From Mugil cephalus (taxonomy: Eukaryota > Chordata > Actinopteri > Mugiliformes > Mugilidae), in assembly GCF_022458985.1 (NCBI RefSeq), contig NC_061789.1:2831501-2895500 (forward strand): a stretch of DNA of 64,000 nucleotides, read 5' to 3'. Shown piece after piece: positions 23,976 to 36,830 of this stretch. Under the pieces are notes generated by a model. It was given only the letters and a program-made list of their open reading frames with translations. It was not told the DNA's origin and made no database searches. Position numbers and translations under genes: made by a program. Position 1 is the stretch's first letter; each line of letters begins with the position of its first letter.

Positions 23976-24485
23976 AGTTCCTCATCTCAACTCATCTTCT
24001 GTAACTGCTTGTCCTCTGGAGCAAAGGTCTACAACAGGGGGTCCGTGACCCCTAGGGGGGCCGCAGAAGTACTACAGTGGGGTCACAAAATCTTTGGTTG
24101 ATTAGACATTTTTTATATATATATTTTTAATTTATTATAATTATTATTATTATTAATTAAATTGTGTCAGGTATGTTTACAGCAGTTGCATGGCCACCCT
24201 GCTACTGAAAAAATCTATTATTTGAATAGCTTAATATTGAGTGCAAAATGATAATAATAATGTATATTTATAAATTGCAGTAGGCTGAGTTTAATATAGA
24301 ACACATATAGTAGGTGGGGGGTTGCACAGGGGGCTGGAGCCTATCCCAGCTGTGTATGGGCGAGAGGCGGGGCCGACCCTATAGGGCTCCAGTCTATCTC
24401 AGGACTAACACAGAGAGACAAACAACCACTCACATGCACACCTACGGTCAATTTATAATCACTACATAGTGCCATAGAAATAACA
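23976..24485. repeat. Fish interspersed repeat with a nested insertion
   Basis: The outer halves ('tcatcttctgtaactgcttg' and 'ggctggagcctatcccagct', then 'aacacagagagacaaacaac') are the two parts of a very common teleost repeat. They are separated by 24026-24305, which holds a different repeat ('tgattagacattttt', 'aatctttggttg') that recurs inverted at 40195-40260. Confidence 0.6.
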
Positions 24486-24541
24486 TGAATCATCCAAATA
24501 ACACATCTATTCGGCCTTTAACAGGATGTAGGAATAAATAT

Positions 24542-25075
24542 TAGGGACCCGATGTGATACCGATCTTTTAATATTCAGTCTTTCCTCGTGGTTTCCTGGA
24601 GTCGACTGGATTCAGTCCAATAAATATTTCTGTCTAAGTTAATGTAGTGTGGAGAGAGGGGAGCTCGTACCTCGTGTTCTCTACTCCAGAAATGTTCCGA
24701 TCCTCCGACGCTGCCATAAACTCCCCTAACCCTCTCTGGAACATTTGTCTCCTTGACGCCATGCAAGCCTCCAGGAAACTTTTGTCTTCTTTTAAAGGTT
24801 CAAGTGTTTGTTGTTGTCTGGGTGCAGCCTGTGTCTGAGGTGTTGGTAGTATTGAATTATTTCAACGACTACAACCTCACCAGAAATCCACAGTGGACAG
24901 TTTAGTAATTTCTGCAGGGGGTATGCTTTGTTACAGGATCTTGGTTTTTCTTCTTCTACAGCAGCTTTGACGCTAGCCAGCCACCTTTAAAACAGAAGAA
25001 GAAGACATTTTGACTCTAAAATAGACCTAAAATAAATAACAAACTTGTGTGAAGCCTGATACCGGTCGGTACCAC
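24542..25075. repeat. Interspersed repeat, second copy of 6313-6693
   Basis: Starts 'tagggacccgatgtgatacc' and shares ordered phrases with intron 2 of wfikkn2 (see 6313). It is longer by about 150 bp, so the intronic copy is partly deleted. Confidence 0.65.
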
Positions 25076-28000
25076 ACATGTGGACGAAATGCTCCGCTCA
25101 TATAAAGAGGGACACATTAAAGCACATTGGGCGATCCTGCGTTTCAGAAGATGACTGATGTGACTTAATATGACCCTCACCGATATCACCCATACATTTT
25201 AAAGCCAATTACAGAGTGTGACGCTGAGGTCGGTCCGCCACGGTGGACGAGATAACCTTGGATCACCTCGGACTAAATGGCCGCTTCTACGAGGAGCAGA
25301 TGATTAATCGCCGCCTTCAGCTCCGCGCGCAAGCACATGTGTTGTGTGTACTTATATGTGTTGTGTGTGTAGGTGTCAGGGTGACGCCCTGTCCCTTGGA
25401 GCTAATGAGGCCTAGCAACCGGCGTCCCGTGGCTCAATCTGTACTTGATACTGGGGCATTAGCGGAACCCAGCGTGCACACCGATCATTTGCTTTCTCCT
25501 CGCCGCACAAATATAAAAGACAGGTGAAATACACTTTCATAGGTGGAAGAGAGGAGGCAAAGAGCTCGTAATGTGACCTTGTTTCTTGGTGGCAGAAGTA
25601 GGTCTCAATGATAGGAAACAAAGGTAGGATGTGCCCCCCCAGGGGAGCTCTCCGCCTACCCCCGAGCGCTACTGTGTTTGCTTTCTACCCCGTCGTAATT
25701 GGGGGAATGACTCAGTCTGCTGCTCCTCGGGGAGCAAATTATTAATTTGTAGCCACGTCTGGCAGACTGGAGCTTCAGAGCATCACAAAGAGAAGAAAGA
25801 AAGAAAGAAAGAAAGAAATGGAGCGTCTTTGAGGCTCAAGTTCTCGTACGCTTTATATAAAACCGAAAGATTTCTGCTGGTGGAAAATAGACGTTTTTAG
25901 CCTAATAGGACCGGCTTCCTGCGTCTCTTCAGCTCCGCACTCTGTATTCTACCTCTGTATGTATGTGCTGGAGTGAGGAGGGTGGTAATTGGCAACCCAC
26001 ACTGCCTGTGACTCAGCTGAATCACTTACACTTGGCACAGCATGTCATTTGACAGAGAGAGAGAGAGAGGGAGAGAGAGAGAGGGAGAGAGAGGGAGGCA
26101 GACAGCTAGAAGGCTCATGACAGAGGGCACATGTTGAATAGTAGCCAAGGCGGGGGAGGCGATGATATATGTGTTCCCAAAAATCTGATGGGTGTAGCTG
26201 GTGAGGAGATTGATGCTGCAGCAGGTGCCGCGTCACTGAGTCACCTACCGACTCGTCTCGGCGTAGCTCAGGAACAAGGAACGAGAGGAAAGATCTCGTT
26301 TTTTTGTCGCGGCGCGGTCGCTGTTACGCCGAGAGCGTTCGCGGTCTTGCTGCAGGTTTGGAGGGCCGTCGTTGTCATGGTTACACTGACAACAGAGGCG
26401 GCGGTTAAAAGAATGGGGTGGGGGGGTAGATTGCGGAGAAGCCTTTGCATTACCAACGCGCCAGATGGTTTGCTCTAAACAACCATCTGGAGACAACTGC
26501 AAAAAAAAAAACTTGGCGAGAGGGAGGATCGGAGGAACAACGTCCATCAGAGGCTTTTACGTCAACCATCAATGAACGGCATCGTGTAGTAGGAGAGAAC
26601 CTGAGAGGAAGGACAATAGACTGCAGTCTGAAGAGCTTTGAGAGCTAGCAAGTGCTCAGTGTAGCTAGCTGCAGTATGTCCACGCCTTAGGGAGGGAGAC
26701 GGATGAAGGTGTTCAACAATATGACCTTAAGCTTTGCTGAAAGGTCCATATATCCAGAAGATCAGTGCAGCTTTGTCACCGTTTCATTTCGCTGTCATTT
26801 GATGAAATAGTCGAGAATTTTCTCCATCTGTTGCAGATATGTGGTGCAGCAAATGTGCGATTGACTGTATATATATATATAGATTTATATTCGGATTATT
26901 ATTAGTGGAAAACTAGTGTCCATGTAGAGCATTTAAAGGTTTTATTGCTAACCCTAACTGGTTTTGAAAGGAACAAAACAAGGAAACCACACTTCTTTCT
27001 GCTCTTACTGAATCCTCATGTAGAAAACTTCTCATGTTAAGTTGCAAAACATGAAAAACTGTGTCCTGTTCTAGTTGCTAAACTTGCTCAGAACAAGATT
27101 TAATAAATTTGACATTTGAAAAAAAATAAATAAATAATGCAGATTTCTTGTGCAAATTTGACCTGACATTTAGGAGGATTTTTGACTGATTATCAAGGGT
27201 TTCTGCCACCCCTCTGAAGCTGAATGAAAACTCCTCCCGGTCAGTCTGTTGTGACTGGGACGGTTATTGGTGGAACACCAGTGTCCATGTAAACACATCA
27301 GCTGTGGATCGACTCCATAGCTTGAAACCTTTTGCACGTCGGACCACTGGGTAAACCTGGTAGTCCTGCGTACTCACAAGAATCCAACAGCCTCAACCAT
27401 AATGTGAGACCTGCTTTCATGGTTACACAGCTGATCAGCACCTTGGGGCGTGAAAGAAGAATAGAAGCATCTGCAGCAGAGACACAATAAACCCCACATT
27501 TACATTAGTGTACAAAAGAGAAAGAGTCTGTGTGAGAGAAAATGATAATCTGACGAGCTAAAAGGAAGAGAGGCATTGTTGTTGGCTGGAGTTGGTGTGT
27601 CTTTGTGTTTGTGGGTGGTTGTGAGCATTCCTCTGTGTAGTCACCTTTGTTTGACTGTTCACTGTGAATTAGAAAAATCTGGAGCAAGCCAAACCCCGTC
27701 CTGCATCTCTTTATACCCCGGGCCAGCGCTTCACCCTCTCTGACAATAAGATAGCTGGTGATTTGTGTGTTGCTATCTTTAGTGGAACACAGGCCCTGCT
27801 GACCTATCAGTAGCTGGGAAGAGGAGACCTGGACTCGGAGGGGGGGGGTGGGCTGGGAGGAGGTGGGTGTGGTGGGGCTCCGGTGTGCGTCTCTCAGATG
27901 GTCTCAGATGAGCTTGACCTGCTTTTTAGAGGGAATGTTGTGCAATGCCTCCTTGTGAAATCTGCTCCTGACTCTGGCGGTGGCTTTTCTCAGAGATCAG

Positions 28001-30544
28001 CACTGAGGCCGGGTCAGGTTTTAAAGGCGGCTTTGGAAAGAGGGGGATCCGGTAACAACTCACATTACACCTTTTAGCAAATGAGGACACCTGCTTCCTT
28101 ATTTGCGGATTCCTGAAAAACTCCCAGGGTCTTCTCGGCAAACGGGAATCAGGACATCTGAAAGGAAATGCCACATCATAAGCACACGTTATAGGCCAAT
28201 CATTTTATAGAACACAAGTAGACAGTGTGCAGTGATACCTAAAGCACATGTTAAAGCTCCCTCTTCACCAACTTCTGTCTTATTTTCAGTAAAAATGTGT
28301 CGCTGTCAGAAGCCCATCCCTACACTTTGGGAACAGTGCTGTTGACTCATGTCTTTATTCTTAGCACACTGCATCAGATGCCCTCTTTGTATAGTTTGGC
28401 TGGTGCACTATCTATTTCAGTCCTCCTCTATGGACAAACACACTCTTAGTGGGAAGGAGGTGAGGGGAGAGGAATAAGACCGTGAAGTTGTGTTTCCGCT
28501 GCAGGAACATTCGGACGAACTTCCGTCTCGGGGACCTGGGCCTTAGTGAAACTACTACTTTGCTCAAAGATCCCATTTCCACTTAAATCTCCTCCACGGA
28601 TTATTCCCTGTCCGTGTCTTCATGCACGGTTTTTGGTTGTCTTACAGTCTCGTGAATTATCGCCACCTACTGTAGATTGTTTTCAAGTTGTTAGAGTTGA
28701 CTAATTTGGATAATCTTCGTAGTTAGTCTAAGTGGAACTCCAGACAATATAATAAAGAGTTCATGTTAGCGAATAATAAGCCGTAGCCGCATACTCGTAT
28801 TATAGAAGGTTGGTAAGAAGGTAACTGGAAACTGCAGAGAAATTGCAACCATAATTCTATCAAAAGGTTAAAAAATACATGCAAACACATTTAAAGCATG
28901 TAGATGGTCTTTGTATAAGATTTTTGTTTCAGATTATTTTAACCACCTCCAGAGGGTGGGGAGCTGGCAGGGACTGGAGCCCTGAAAGAGAGCACCCTTC
29001 TCAGGTTTAAAGTCCTTGTAGGGGACCCTGGAAGCCCCAAAGGTCTGCAGCCTGGAGCCTTTAAAGGGGGGAAAGACATACAGATTATTTTACTCTTAAT
29101 ATAATATATGTGAAGAGTAAAAACATAACTCTGGTCAGTGGATAACCCAAACCCTACTCTTGTCTCACTCCCTCTCCAACCAGGAAAAGCCACACCAACT
29201 GTAATCTGTGTTTGTCTTCACCATCTATTGTTCCTTTTTTTTTTTTTTTTAACTGTAAATCTTTCTTAGAGAACTGTCCTTTGTCCCAGAGATGGTGGCT
29301 TCATAGAACCCAAGTTACATTTGTAACTTTATTCCTGTACTTGCCGTAGGCTACTCAATCTCCGTTGCTCTAATTGACCCCATCGACGCTGGCAAACAAT
29401 CATCGGTGGTTGATGCAACCGCATCAATACCGGTGCAGCTGCATCGGGAAAACAGCCACCGGAGTTAGAGAGATTTACCCGCCAATGATTAGCTTAATCA
29501 GCACTGAATGAACTTATTTGGCAAGGACTCGAATGCAACGTTTATTTATATGAATTGTACAAGTCTCGCAGTATCCCATATTTACACCTAGACCTTCGCA
29601 TGGCTTGAATTGTGCCTTATTTGTGCTTTTAGATAAATATAAATCACTATTTCCGGAGCAACTTCTAAAAAAGACTCAACAATCAAACATGCCCAGCCCG
29701 TATGACATAAAATACTCGAAGACTTCCTTGTGTTCTAAAGGCTGAACCGAAAAGAGCTGGAAGTGTGCAACCCTAAAGGATTCCTAGTGTAGTGCAACAT
29801 TTATAATCAAGATTTATATTCTCAGTGTCAAACTCTGTGACTCATTAGTGACTCAGATCAATATCTCTCTTTGTGAGTGGTGGCCTGAGGCCCTCAGACC
29901 TCATTTCACCGAATAGATCTGCATTTTATCAGGGAGCCTTTCGTAAGGTACCATTATAGCCTAGGGACGTCCATCTGACAGGCCTTAGCTGACATGATGG
30001 TAAAAATACTCGCCATTTTAATCCTTGAGGATGCACACTCTTTATTCTGTTGGCGTTATTTCCATGAAGTAATATTACAAACAGCGCTGTGAATATCTTG
30101 CCTGTAAACACTGGTCATGTGTGATTCCTGTGAATTATCAGCAACAAAGTTAAAATAGAACTGCACAGTCAATGTTAACCCTTGACCCTTGACGTGAACC
30201 CCTTCATCGGATGCGGACTTGAAATATCGGCCCGTGACTGAGACGTCCCATCCTGACGGAAATAAGCGACTGGTGCTGAGTTTCAAGCATGTGACCAAAC
30301 TCTGTGCAGTTTCTATTGCTGGTGATGCTTGGCGCCAATATTTGTCTCTTGTCTGGAACATCTGTGATTAATGGAAGTTAACACCCAATGAAGCTTTTTA
30401 AATCTGAAACACATGCCTTTGCAGTCCAGCCATCCTGAAATACAACTGTCTCTTTAGCAATAGTGTTTAAATTAACATCTATACACATTTATTCTAAATC
30501 AGTTTAAAGAATTGCTAGCACTGAATAATGCAACAAACACAAGT
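25076..30544. other. Long non-coding stretch with simple repeats
   Basis: Simple repeats: (GAAA)n 25795-25818, (GA)n 26055-26099, TA run about 26869-26881, G-run near 27841. A palindrome-like repeat phrase 'agttacatttgtaact' lies at 29313-29328 and recurs inverted near 41900. Motif-dense single-copy segments at 25640-25780 and 25950-26050 are possible conserved non-coding elements. No coding exon recognised. Confidence 0.45.
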
Positions 30545-31070
30545 TGCATAAACTGCAGTTCCACAAATGGCCACTTGAGGTTGGCTCCAAAAGTGAGTTA
30601 CTTGTGTTTAGCCTAGCCCTACGGCTACAAACAAGTGAACACATACTATAAACAAAATAATCTCCAATATATATTCTTTAACATGTCTAGAGTCAAATAA
30701 ATGAACTTACGGCATTGTGACTATCATGATTCAAAGAAGATGGCAGCAGATTGCTTTGAGAACGTCCACATATCTCCAAAACTGTGTAAGATGGTAAAAC
30801 AGGAAGTGACTGAACAGGAACAGGAAGTGATGTCATCGTCCAATGGATTCATTAAATTACCCACAAAAACCAATGTACAGAGGATGCCTTAAAGACAACA
30901 CAGTAACCATCGATGTCTCACAAGTTAGATGCAGCTACAGCTACAGTTTCACTAACGTCCACTAGAGTCAAGCTCCAGAAAGTGAGACCTCCATGTTAAA
31001 ATATCCAACAGCAGAAACATAGGTTTCAGCACACTTCTTCCCAGAGAATGTCCATGCAACCGTGATCACA
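30545..31070. repeat. Interspersed repeat (ggccacttgagg... family)
   Basis: Has the recurrent fish phrase 'ggccacttgaggttggctcc', then 'cctccatgttaaaatatcca' near 30990, and includes the segment shared with 19125-19255. Boundaries are approximate. Confidence 0.5.
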
Positions 31071-31194
31071 GAGTGAAAGCAACTGCCTACGCATGATCAA
31101 ACTTCATTGGGCGTTTTGGCCATTTATTACAATACACCCTGAGGGATTGACTTCCCCTGTGATTATCTAGGGGCCCAGACAGGATCCTTCCTTT

Positions 31195-31610
31195 TCATCC
31201 ATAGCCAGTGGTCAGAGCTTTGATGGTTTTCCTCTGAGCCTGCCCACTGATGCCAGAGTCCTTCTGCAGACTTGTGGTGGAACTGGCAACGAAGCCTCTG
31301 CAGCCAACTTCAACTGGTCGCACCTCAGCCTTCCAGTCTCTTGCCGCAGCTTCAGCCACCAAAGCTTTTTCGTTTCAAAGGCTTCCACCATGGCGTCCTC
31401 CCAAGGGACAGTAAGCTCTATAAGGGAAGGACAGGACTTCGACCAGAGGACTAGATCTGGTCGTAGATTTGTTGCTGCCAGCATTTACCACTCCTTGACT
31501 CCCCAGAGTTGTCTGGTATCAGTAGGTAAGGTGTTAGCTTTTGTCTTCTCTCCCTCCCGGACAAATGATATCGCTTGCTGGAACTTGTCCTGGGTAGGGA
31601 GAGGCGTAGC
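31195..31610 (-). pseudogene. Decayed non-LTR retroelement fragment (endonuclease-like C-terminus)
   Basis: On the minus strand, from about 31580 down, broken frames read 'AISFVREGE', then 'RPDLVLW' with 'IELTVPWED', then after a frameshift near 31350 'VRPVEVGCRGFV', ending at a stop at 31195-31197. This series is the C-terminus of a fish retroelement polyprotein. The RPD...ELTVPWED pattern fits the restriction-like endonuclease of R2/R4-type elements. No complete frame remains. The exact clade is uncertain. Confidence 0.65.
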
Positions 31611-33534
31611 ATGTTGGCAAATTTCTTCATTCATTAAAGATTTTTTATAAATAACCTTTGACCATTTTTGAGTTGACTGGAAGTACGAGTCACATACAAG
31701 ATGGAGATGGCTCACAAACAATCTCCATCTTTTTCTCAGGGGACCCATCTCTGAGAAGTGATTTTATTGTTTTGGGAGATGTAAACTAAAAAGCCCATCC
31801 TCCGCTCACTACATTCTGCGAGAGTACATTCTCAGGAATTGCCGTTTTGGGAGCCATTTTCTTTCTTTCTTTCTTTGGTGTTAAACTTCGGGGTGCTCTG
31901 ATAAAGCTGATAAAGCTGATTTGGAAAGATAACCGTTGACCTGGGAAAGTACAGACAACAGGTAGTAAACTGTGAAAATGTGATTTGTTAACCTCAGAAA
32001 TTCTGCCTATAAATTCTTGTCGCACATAAACACAGACAGAAAAGCGCGTACGCAAACAAATAGCATATAATCAGTGCCTGCAGTTTCCTGTGGAGGGGAA
32101 GGCAGAGTCTAAATGATGATCTTTATGTTGTGGTTCAGTGAAACCCTGTGGTCTCAGTACGTCTGTATATGTTTCTGTGTGTGTGTGTGTGTGTGTGTCT
32201 GAATGTACCCAACCATTACTGTGTCCATTGTGTGTGGCTGTCAAGCCGCCATGAATAAAACCGGAGCTTCAATTGCAGGGTGGGTGGAAGAAACCAACGG
32301 CTCACGACTTCTGGACAACGTTGTATTTTCATCTCTGGCTTGAAAGCGGCCGTTTACATTCTCAGAGTCTATAGTCTGAAAGAGATTTATTTATTCCAGA
32401 CATTACAGCGTCTGGAATAATTTAGTCTCGCGCATCAGCCTTCTGATTACGTGATTTAAACGTACGGTCCAGAGCAATACATCGGATTCCATTGATGTAA
32501 CGTTTTCAGTGTGCGAACATGTGCCGGAGTAAGAAAACAAAAACGTAAATCAACTAAGGTTCAACCAAACCAGGTGAGCAGTAGCTTCCTTTCCGACCCG
32601 ATACTGAGTAAAATTCAGGCTGATATCGGCGATACCGATCCAATACCGATACTGTGTCCAGTAAACCGTAGCTTCAAAATCATAGCTTCATAAAGAATAC
32701 AAGACAGGTAGTGGTAGGTAGAGGCCTCATTTACTATGTAGCCAAGCTAATACAACAACGACCAAACAGAGACACAATCATACAAAATATGCCAAGTAAA
32801 ACATATAAATAAATAGTATAGAACAAGAGGAAAGCTAAAGCATGTTAGCATTGAGGAGTGTGCATAAATCAGAAAGGCGTGCAGTAATGTTTGCAAGAGT
32901 CTTAGCCACCTACAGTAGCTGTTGTCATGCCATCACATCACCGCAGCCATCGCCGCTGTCATTGTGATCGTCAACATTATTTATAACCACAACCACCTGT
33001 TCTCTTCAAATTCCCTGCTCAGCATTCTCCTCTTCCTCCCCCTCACCCCCCCTTCCTCCTCTTTCCCTGTTCCCTTGAGCTACCTGTAACCAGGATCCCA
33101 GCAGGGTTATGCTAATAACAGCGTTCCTCCTGAGACAGCCCGAGCTTTGGCTTCATTAAAGACTGCCGTCCTGCTGCGGACCGAGCTGGCTCGCTGCCGT
33201 CTCTCTGACTCTGCAACTGTCAGCCCACTCATACCTGTTTGCTTGCTCAAGACACTCACCACACTGCTGATTCATTTCTGGAGATTGTTCAACAATGTGT
33301 GTTTGATAAAGGTCGCTGAGGATGACGCCGTGCTGCTACTGCTGCTGCTGCTGCTGCAGTAGTAAGGGTTGTTTTTGAAGCCCCCCCTCCAACAAACCAA
33401 ACGTCGCCTGTCTGGGCCAAAATATTTATGTTGTTTTTAACATACCTGACATGTTTCGACGGTATAGGCTCTTCTGTCATTTTAAGTTGCATTTGTTATC
33501 TAAAATCAGTGCTGGCCTCTCTTGAATCATGCTG
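31611..33534. other. Non-coding
   Basis: (CTTT)n at 31860-31876, (GT)n at 32176-32198, and a short hAT-like fragment with 'gataccgatcc' at about 32620-32660. 33070-33230 is GC-richer and ends near a (CTG)6 run at about 33340. No gene. Confidence 0.45.
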
Positions 33535-33660
33535 ATCCATAGATTGTATAAGAAGTGGACGCCATGACAACTCCTCAAAAGCACGTGGAGCTCCCCCTGG
33601 TGGCTGGCTGCAGTGTAGACCCCTTCATGACCTCATCATTGTGACGTCATGATGTTAGCT
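33535..33660. repeat. Probable interspersed repeat (short)
   Basis: The phrases 'atagattgtataagaagtgg' and 'ctccccctggtggctggctg' are typical of a frequent fish repeat recalled from other genomes. There is no second copy in this window, so support is modest. Confidence 0.4.
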
Positions 33661-35539
33661 GGAGGCGAACGCTGCCAACCGGAAAAGAGTCGTCTTGCTG
33701 TATTTTCGGGGGGTCAAAACCGAAACATCAAAAGTTTTATAGCATACCAGCCACTTTTGGCTTCGGCAATTAAAAGAAAGCAACACTTGATATCAGATAA
33801 TATCAATATGTAGACAATATCTGTTCATATTCTGGATACAAACCTGTATGCGTTGTCCATTTTTCCTTCAGTCTATGAACTGACCATCGACCGGATCTTT
33901 ATTGTTACATTAAGTGACAACAAAAAAACAAAAACCAAAAAGAGCCTTCTGTTTCATCCTCTCGCCTTTGACATTTTCTTGCTTTTGTTACTTCCATTTC
34001 TCCTCAACAAAACGTACGTGCAAAGAATATCACGAGTAGTTTCCATTATCGTCACATAAATCCACATCCACAAAGCTGTAAAGCAAAACTGTTTATAGTA
34101 GTCCTTGGTACTGGGTGTACTTTTGATTTTGTTTTCCAGTTATGTAACATTTGTTACTGCACATTTTGGGATTATTTTATGGATGCAGTTTTATTATGAA
34201 TGACTTATGCAGACTATTATGTTGTGCAATATTATTTTATGAGTTTTTATTATTTCTTTATTGGGTTGTGTACTTTGTTTACATGTGCACCATTTCAAGC
34301 CTCGATAGTCGTAGTAGAGAACAAGAAATCAGGTTTGCAGTTACATTTATGCAAAGTACCTGAAAATTAGTTCATTTTTTAAAAAGAAGGATGAAACGTC
34401 TCCTGTAGAATCTTGACCTGTGCCACCGTGCACCGTGACTCGCTGCACAATGTCATATTTTACATTTCAGTTTAAGGTGCTTTCTCTGTTTGGTGTATGA
34501 TTCATGGGTCATTTACCTGCAGAGCTCTACTTGTTCCTCTCATTTCATTCGCAGTCTCTGCTCGTTACTCTTGTTTCAGTCTTTTTTTTACATTTCTCCC
34601 TCGTTTTCTCCAACCATCCTTGTCCGTGCCTGCCTCTCCATTAGTCTTTTTTTCTGTCCTACCTTTAGCTTCTGTCCTCTCTCCATCTGCTAACATAACC
34701 CCACCTCACGGCCCCCCACCCCCACCCCCACCCCCACCCCGCCATCCCATCCTTCTCAGCTAGCTGGCCGGGCTGCTGACGTCTGCAGTAGCAGTGGAGC
34801 GCAGCCAAGAAGTGCCTTAAATCAAACTGATTTTCTCATGAAATGCATCACACGTACGCACATATGTGAGCCTGGAGGTGTGCTGGGAGGACACACACAC
34901 ACACACACACACATATACAGTACAAAATCCTTTTTTTTTTTGTGCACGAGGCTCACACACATTAATATTTTAATGCAGACTCAAACACTGTATCACGTAA
35001 CTTTGTGCAACTGTATTACTGATGAAAGGGAATAAATGAAAAGAATGTCTGCTTCTTATTTGATGAAGGACCTCGCTGAATTTTCGCAGTATTTTCTTTG
35101 CTGAGCTCACACAGTGAAACGTGCGTGGCCTCCTTTAACTTTTCTTCTCTGGCGATGTCAAAACAACTCTAGAATCTACTCTACTCAGGTGTCTCTATTT
35201 GTGCTTCAAGGGATTTTTATTCCTCCACAGTCTCCTTTGAGGAAGGTCTTTGCAGGGAAAATTACAGGAAATATCTTTCTCCAAATACAGACATCATTTA
35301 AAAGAGCAGCATCCTGCTGAGGCAAGAAGTGGATAAAGCTTCTGTTTTAAATGTCCAGCGAGGGGTTGATCCCGGTGGTTGCAAAAAGATTCTCTGTCTT
35401 AGTTCACGTTAGGGTTGGTATCGGTATCGCCGATGCTAGCCCTGTATTTACTTGGTATCGGATCGATGCCAAACTAGCCAGTATCGCCCAGCCTTAGTTC
35501 ATGTTTTCTTCAATCAAGCATGGAGACCATTTATAAATT
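33661..35539. other. Non-coding with simple repeats
   Basis: C-rich (CCCCCA)n at about 34716-34741, (CA)n at 34891-34913, and a hAT-like scrap with 'ggtatcggtatcgccgatg' at 35415-35433. No gene. Confidence 0.45.
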
Positions 35540-36100
35540 ATTATTGATTTAGAATGAAATTAATGAGATTCAACCTCCCAACCAAATGGCTCCATTCGAA
35601 AAACAAGATGCCGACCTCAAGCTCTGTGTTCAAAATCACACACTTCTTACTTTCAGTGATACTGCACACAAGATTGAACCTTGAACTTGTATGTTCATGG
35701 CCTGATTTGGTAGATAATCTGATGCATGAAACTCGTTTTTATAAATTATGACACCATAAAGTTTATGCTTTAGGGCGGGGTGATCTTTGTAGATTCCACC
35801 CACCGTCTCTCCTCTCTAGCGTCCAAATTTGGTCAATTTAGGCTCCAAAAAAAGGCAAGATGGTGATGGCCAAAAAGCCAAACTCGAGCCCTGTGTTCAA
35901 AATTGCATACTGCAGCAGCCGCCCTCAAAAAGTACACACAGTTGGGATATACGACTTCTTCACAGCAGGATTGTTCTTGAAATTTTGAAACCACGTTCGC
36001 TGGTTGCATAAAGAATGGTCTCAGTTGCTAGTTGCTAGTGCTCATTGATGAGGCGTAGAGTGTGTTTTATGAATTGTGACGCCATTTACAATAAAATAGA
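35540..36100. repeat. Degenerate pair of about 290-bp repeat units
   Basis: 'caagatgccgacctcaagct' with 'ctgtgttcaaaatc' near 35600-35634 recurs as 'gcaagatggtgatggcc' with 'ctgtgttcaaaattg' near 35854-35905. Both units end in 'ataaattatgac'/'tgaattgtgac' and 'gccat'. The repeat is old and diverged. Confidence 0.5.
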
Positions 36101-36150
36101 CCCTAACCCCCTTATTGCTACTAAACGGGTGTGTTCTTAACTAGACATAC

Positions 36151-36830
36151 CTCTCCAAAATCCACCCTAGGGTCCAAAATTGTTACATTTTGGTGCCTCC
36201 TAGGCACCAACCTTTGGTGGTTGACCCAGAAATTGCCATAGGGATTACGTATCATTCCTAGCTTGGGAAGGCCTAATTATCCCAAGGAAGAAACGCAATT
36301 TTTGTCTGAAAATGGATGAATGGATGAAGCTACAACATAAATCATTGTCATTAATGTTCTGTTGTTGTGCTTTCTTGGGTTGTGAGTGGATGTGAATGGA
36401 CTTCCCGGTATGTTCAGCATTCTCCACCCAACGTACGACATACTGAGACAAAATGAAATTCCTGTTGACTTGGCCTCCAAATTCCCCAGATTCCAAACCA
36501 AACCTACCTCATTCCTCTCCAAAATCCACCCTAGTGTCCAAAAATGTCAAATTTTGGTGAGGTCCTTTGAGGATGCCTCCTAGGCACCACCCTTTGGTGG
36601 TTGACCCAGAAATTGCCGTAGGGATTACGTATCCTTCCTAGCTTGGGAAGCTTATCCCAAGGAAGAAACACAATTTGTGTCTGAAAATGGATGAATGGAT
36701 TGAGCTGCAACATAAATAATTGTCATTAATGTGCTTTCTTCATTTGTGAGTGGATGTAAACGGACTTCCCAGTACGTTCGGCATTCTCCACCCAACGTAC
36801 AACATACTGGGACAAACTAAAATTCAGCCT
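36151..36830. repeat. Tandem duplication, 364-bp period
   Basis: Copy 1 starts at 36151 and copy 2 at 36515, both with 'ctctccaaaatccaccctag'. They share 'tttggtggttgacccagaaa', 'gggattacgtatc', 'tcctagcttgggaag' and 'ttctccacccaacgtac'. The similarity is high, so the duplication is fairly recent. The first copy ends with a Tc1-like scrap ('ttggcctccaaattccccag'). Confidence 0.85.

Noticed and set aside
31212..31484. 90-codon minus-strand frame as a possible host gene
   Set aside because: Its RPDLVLW...ELTVPWED text is that of a retroelement polyprotein and the frame shifts mid-domain.
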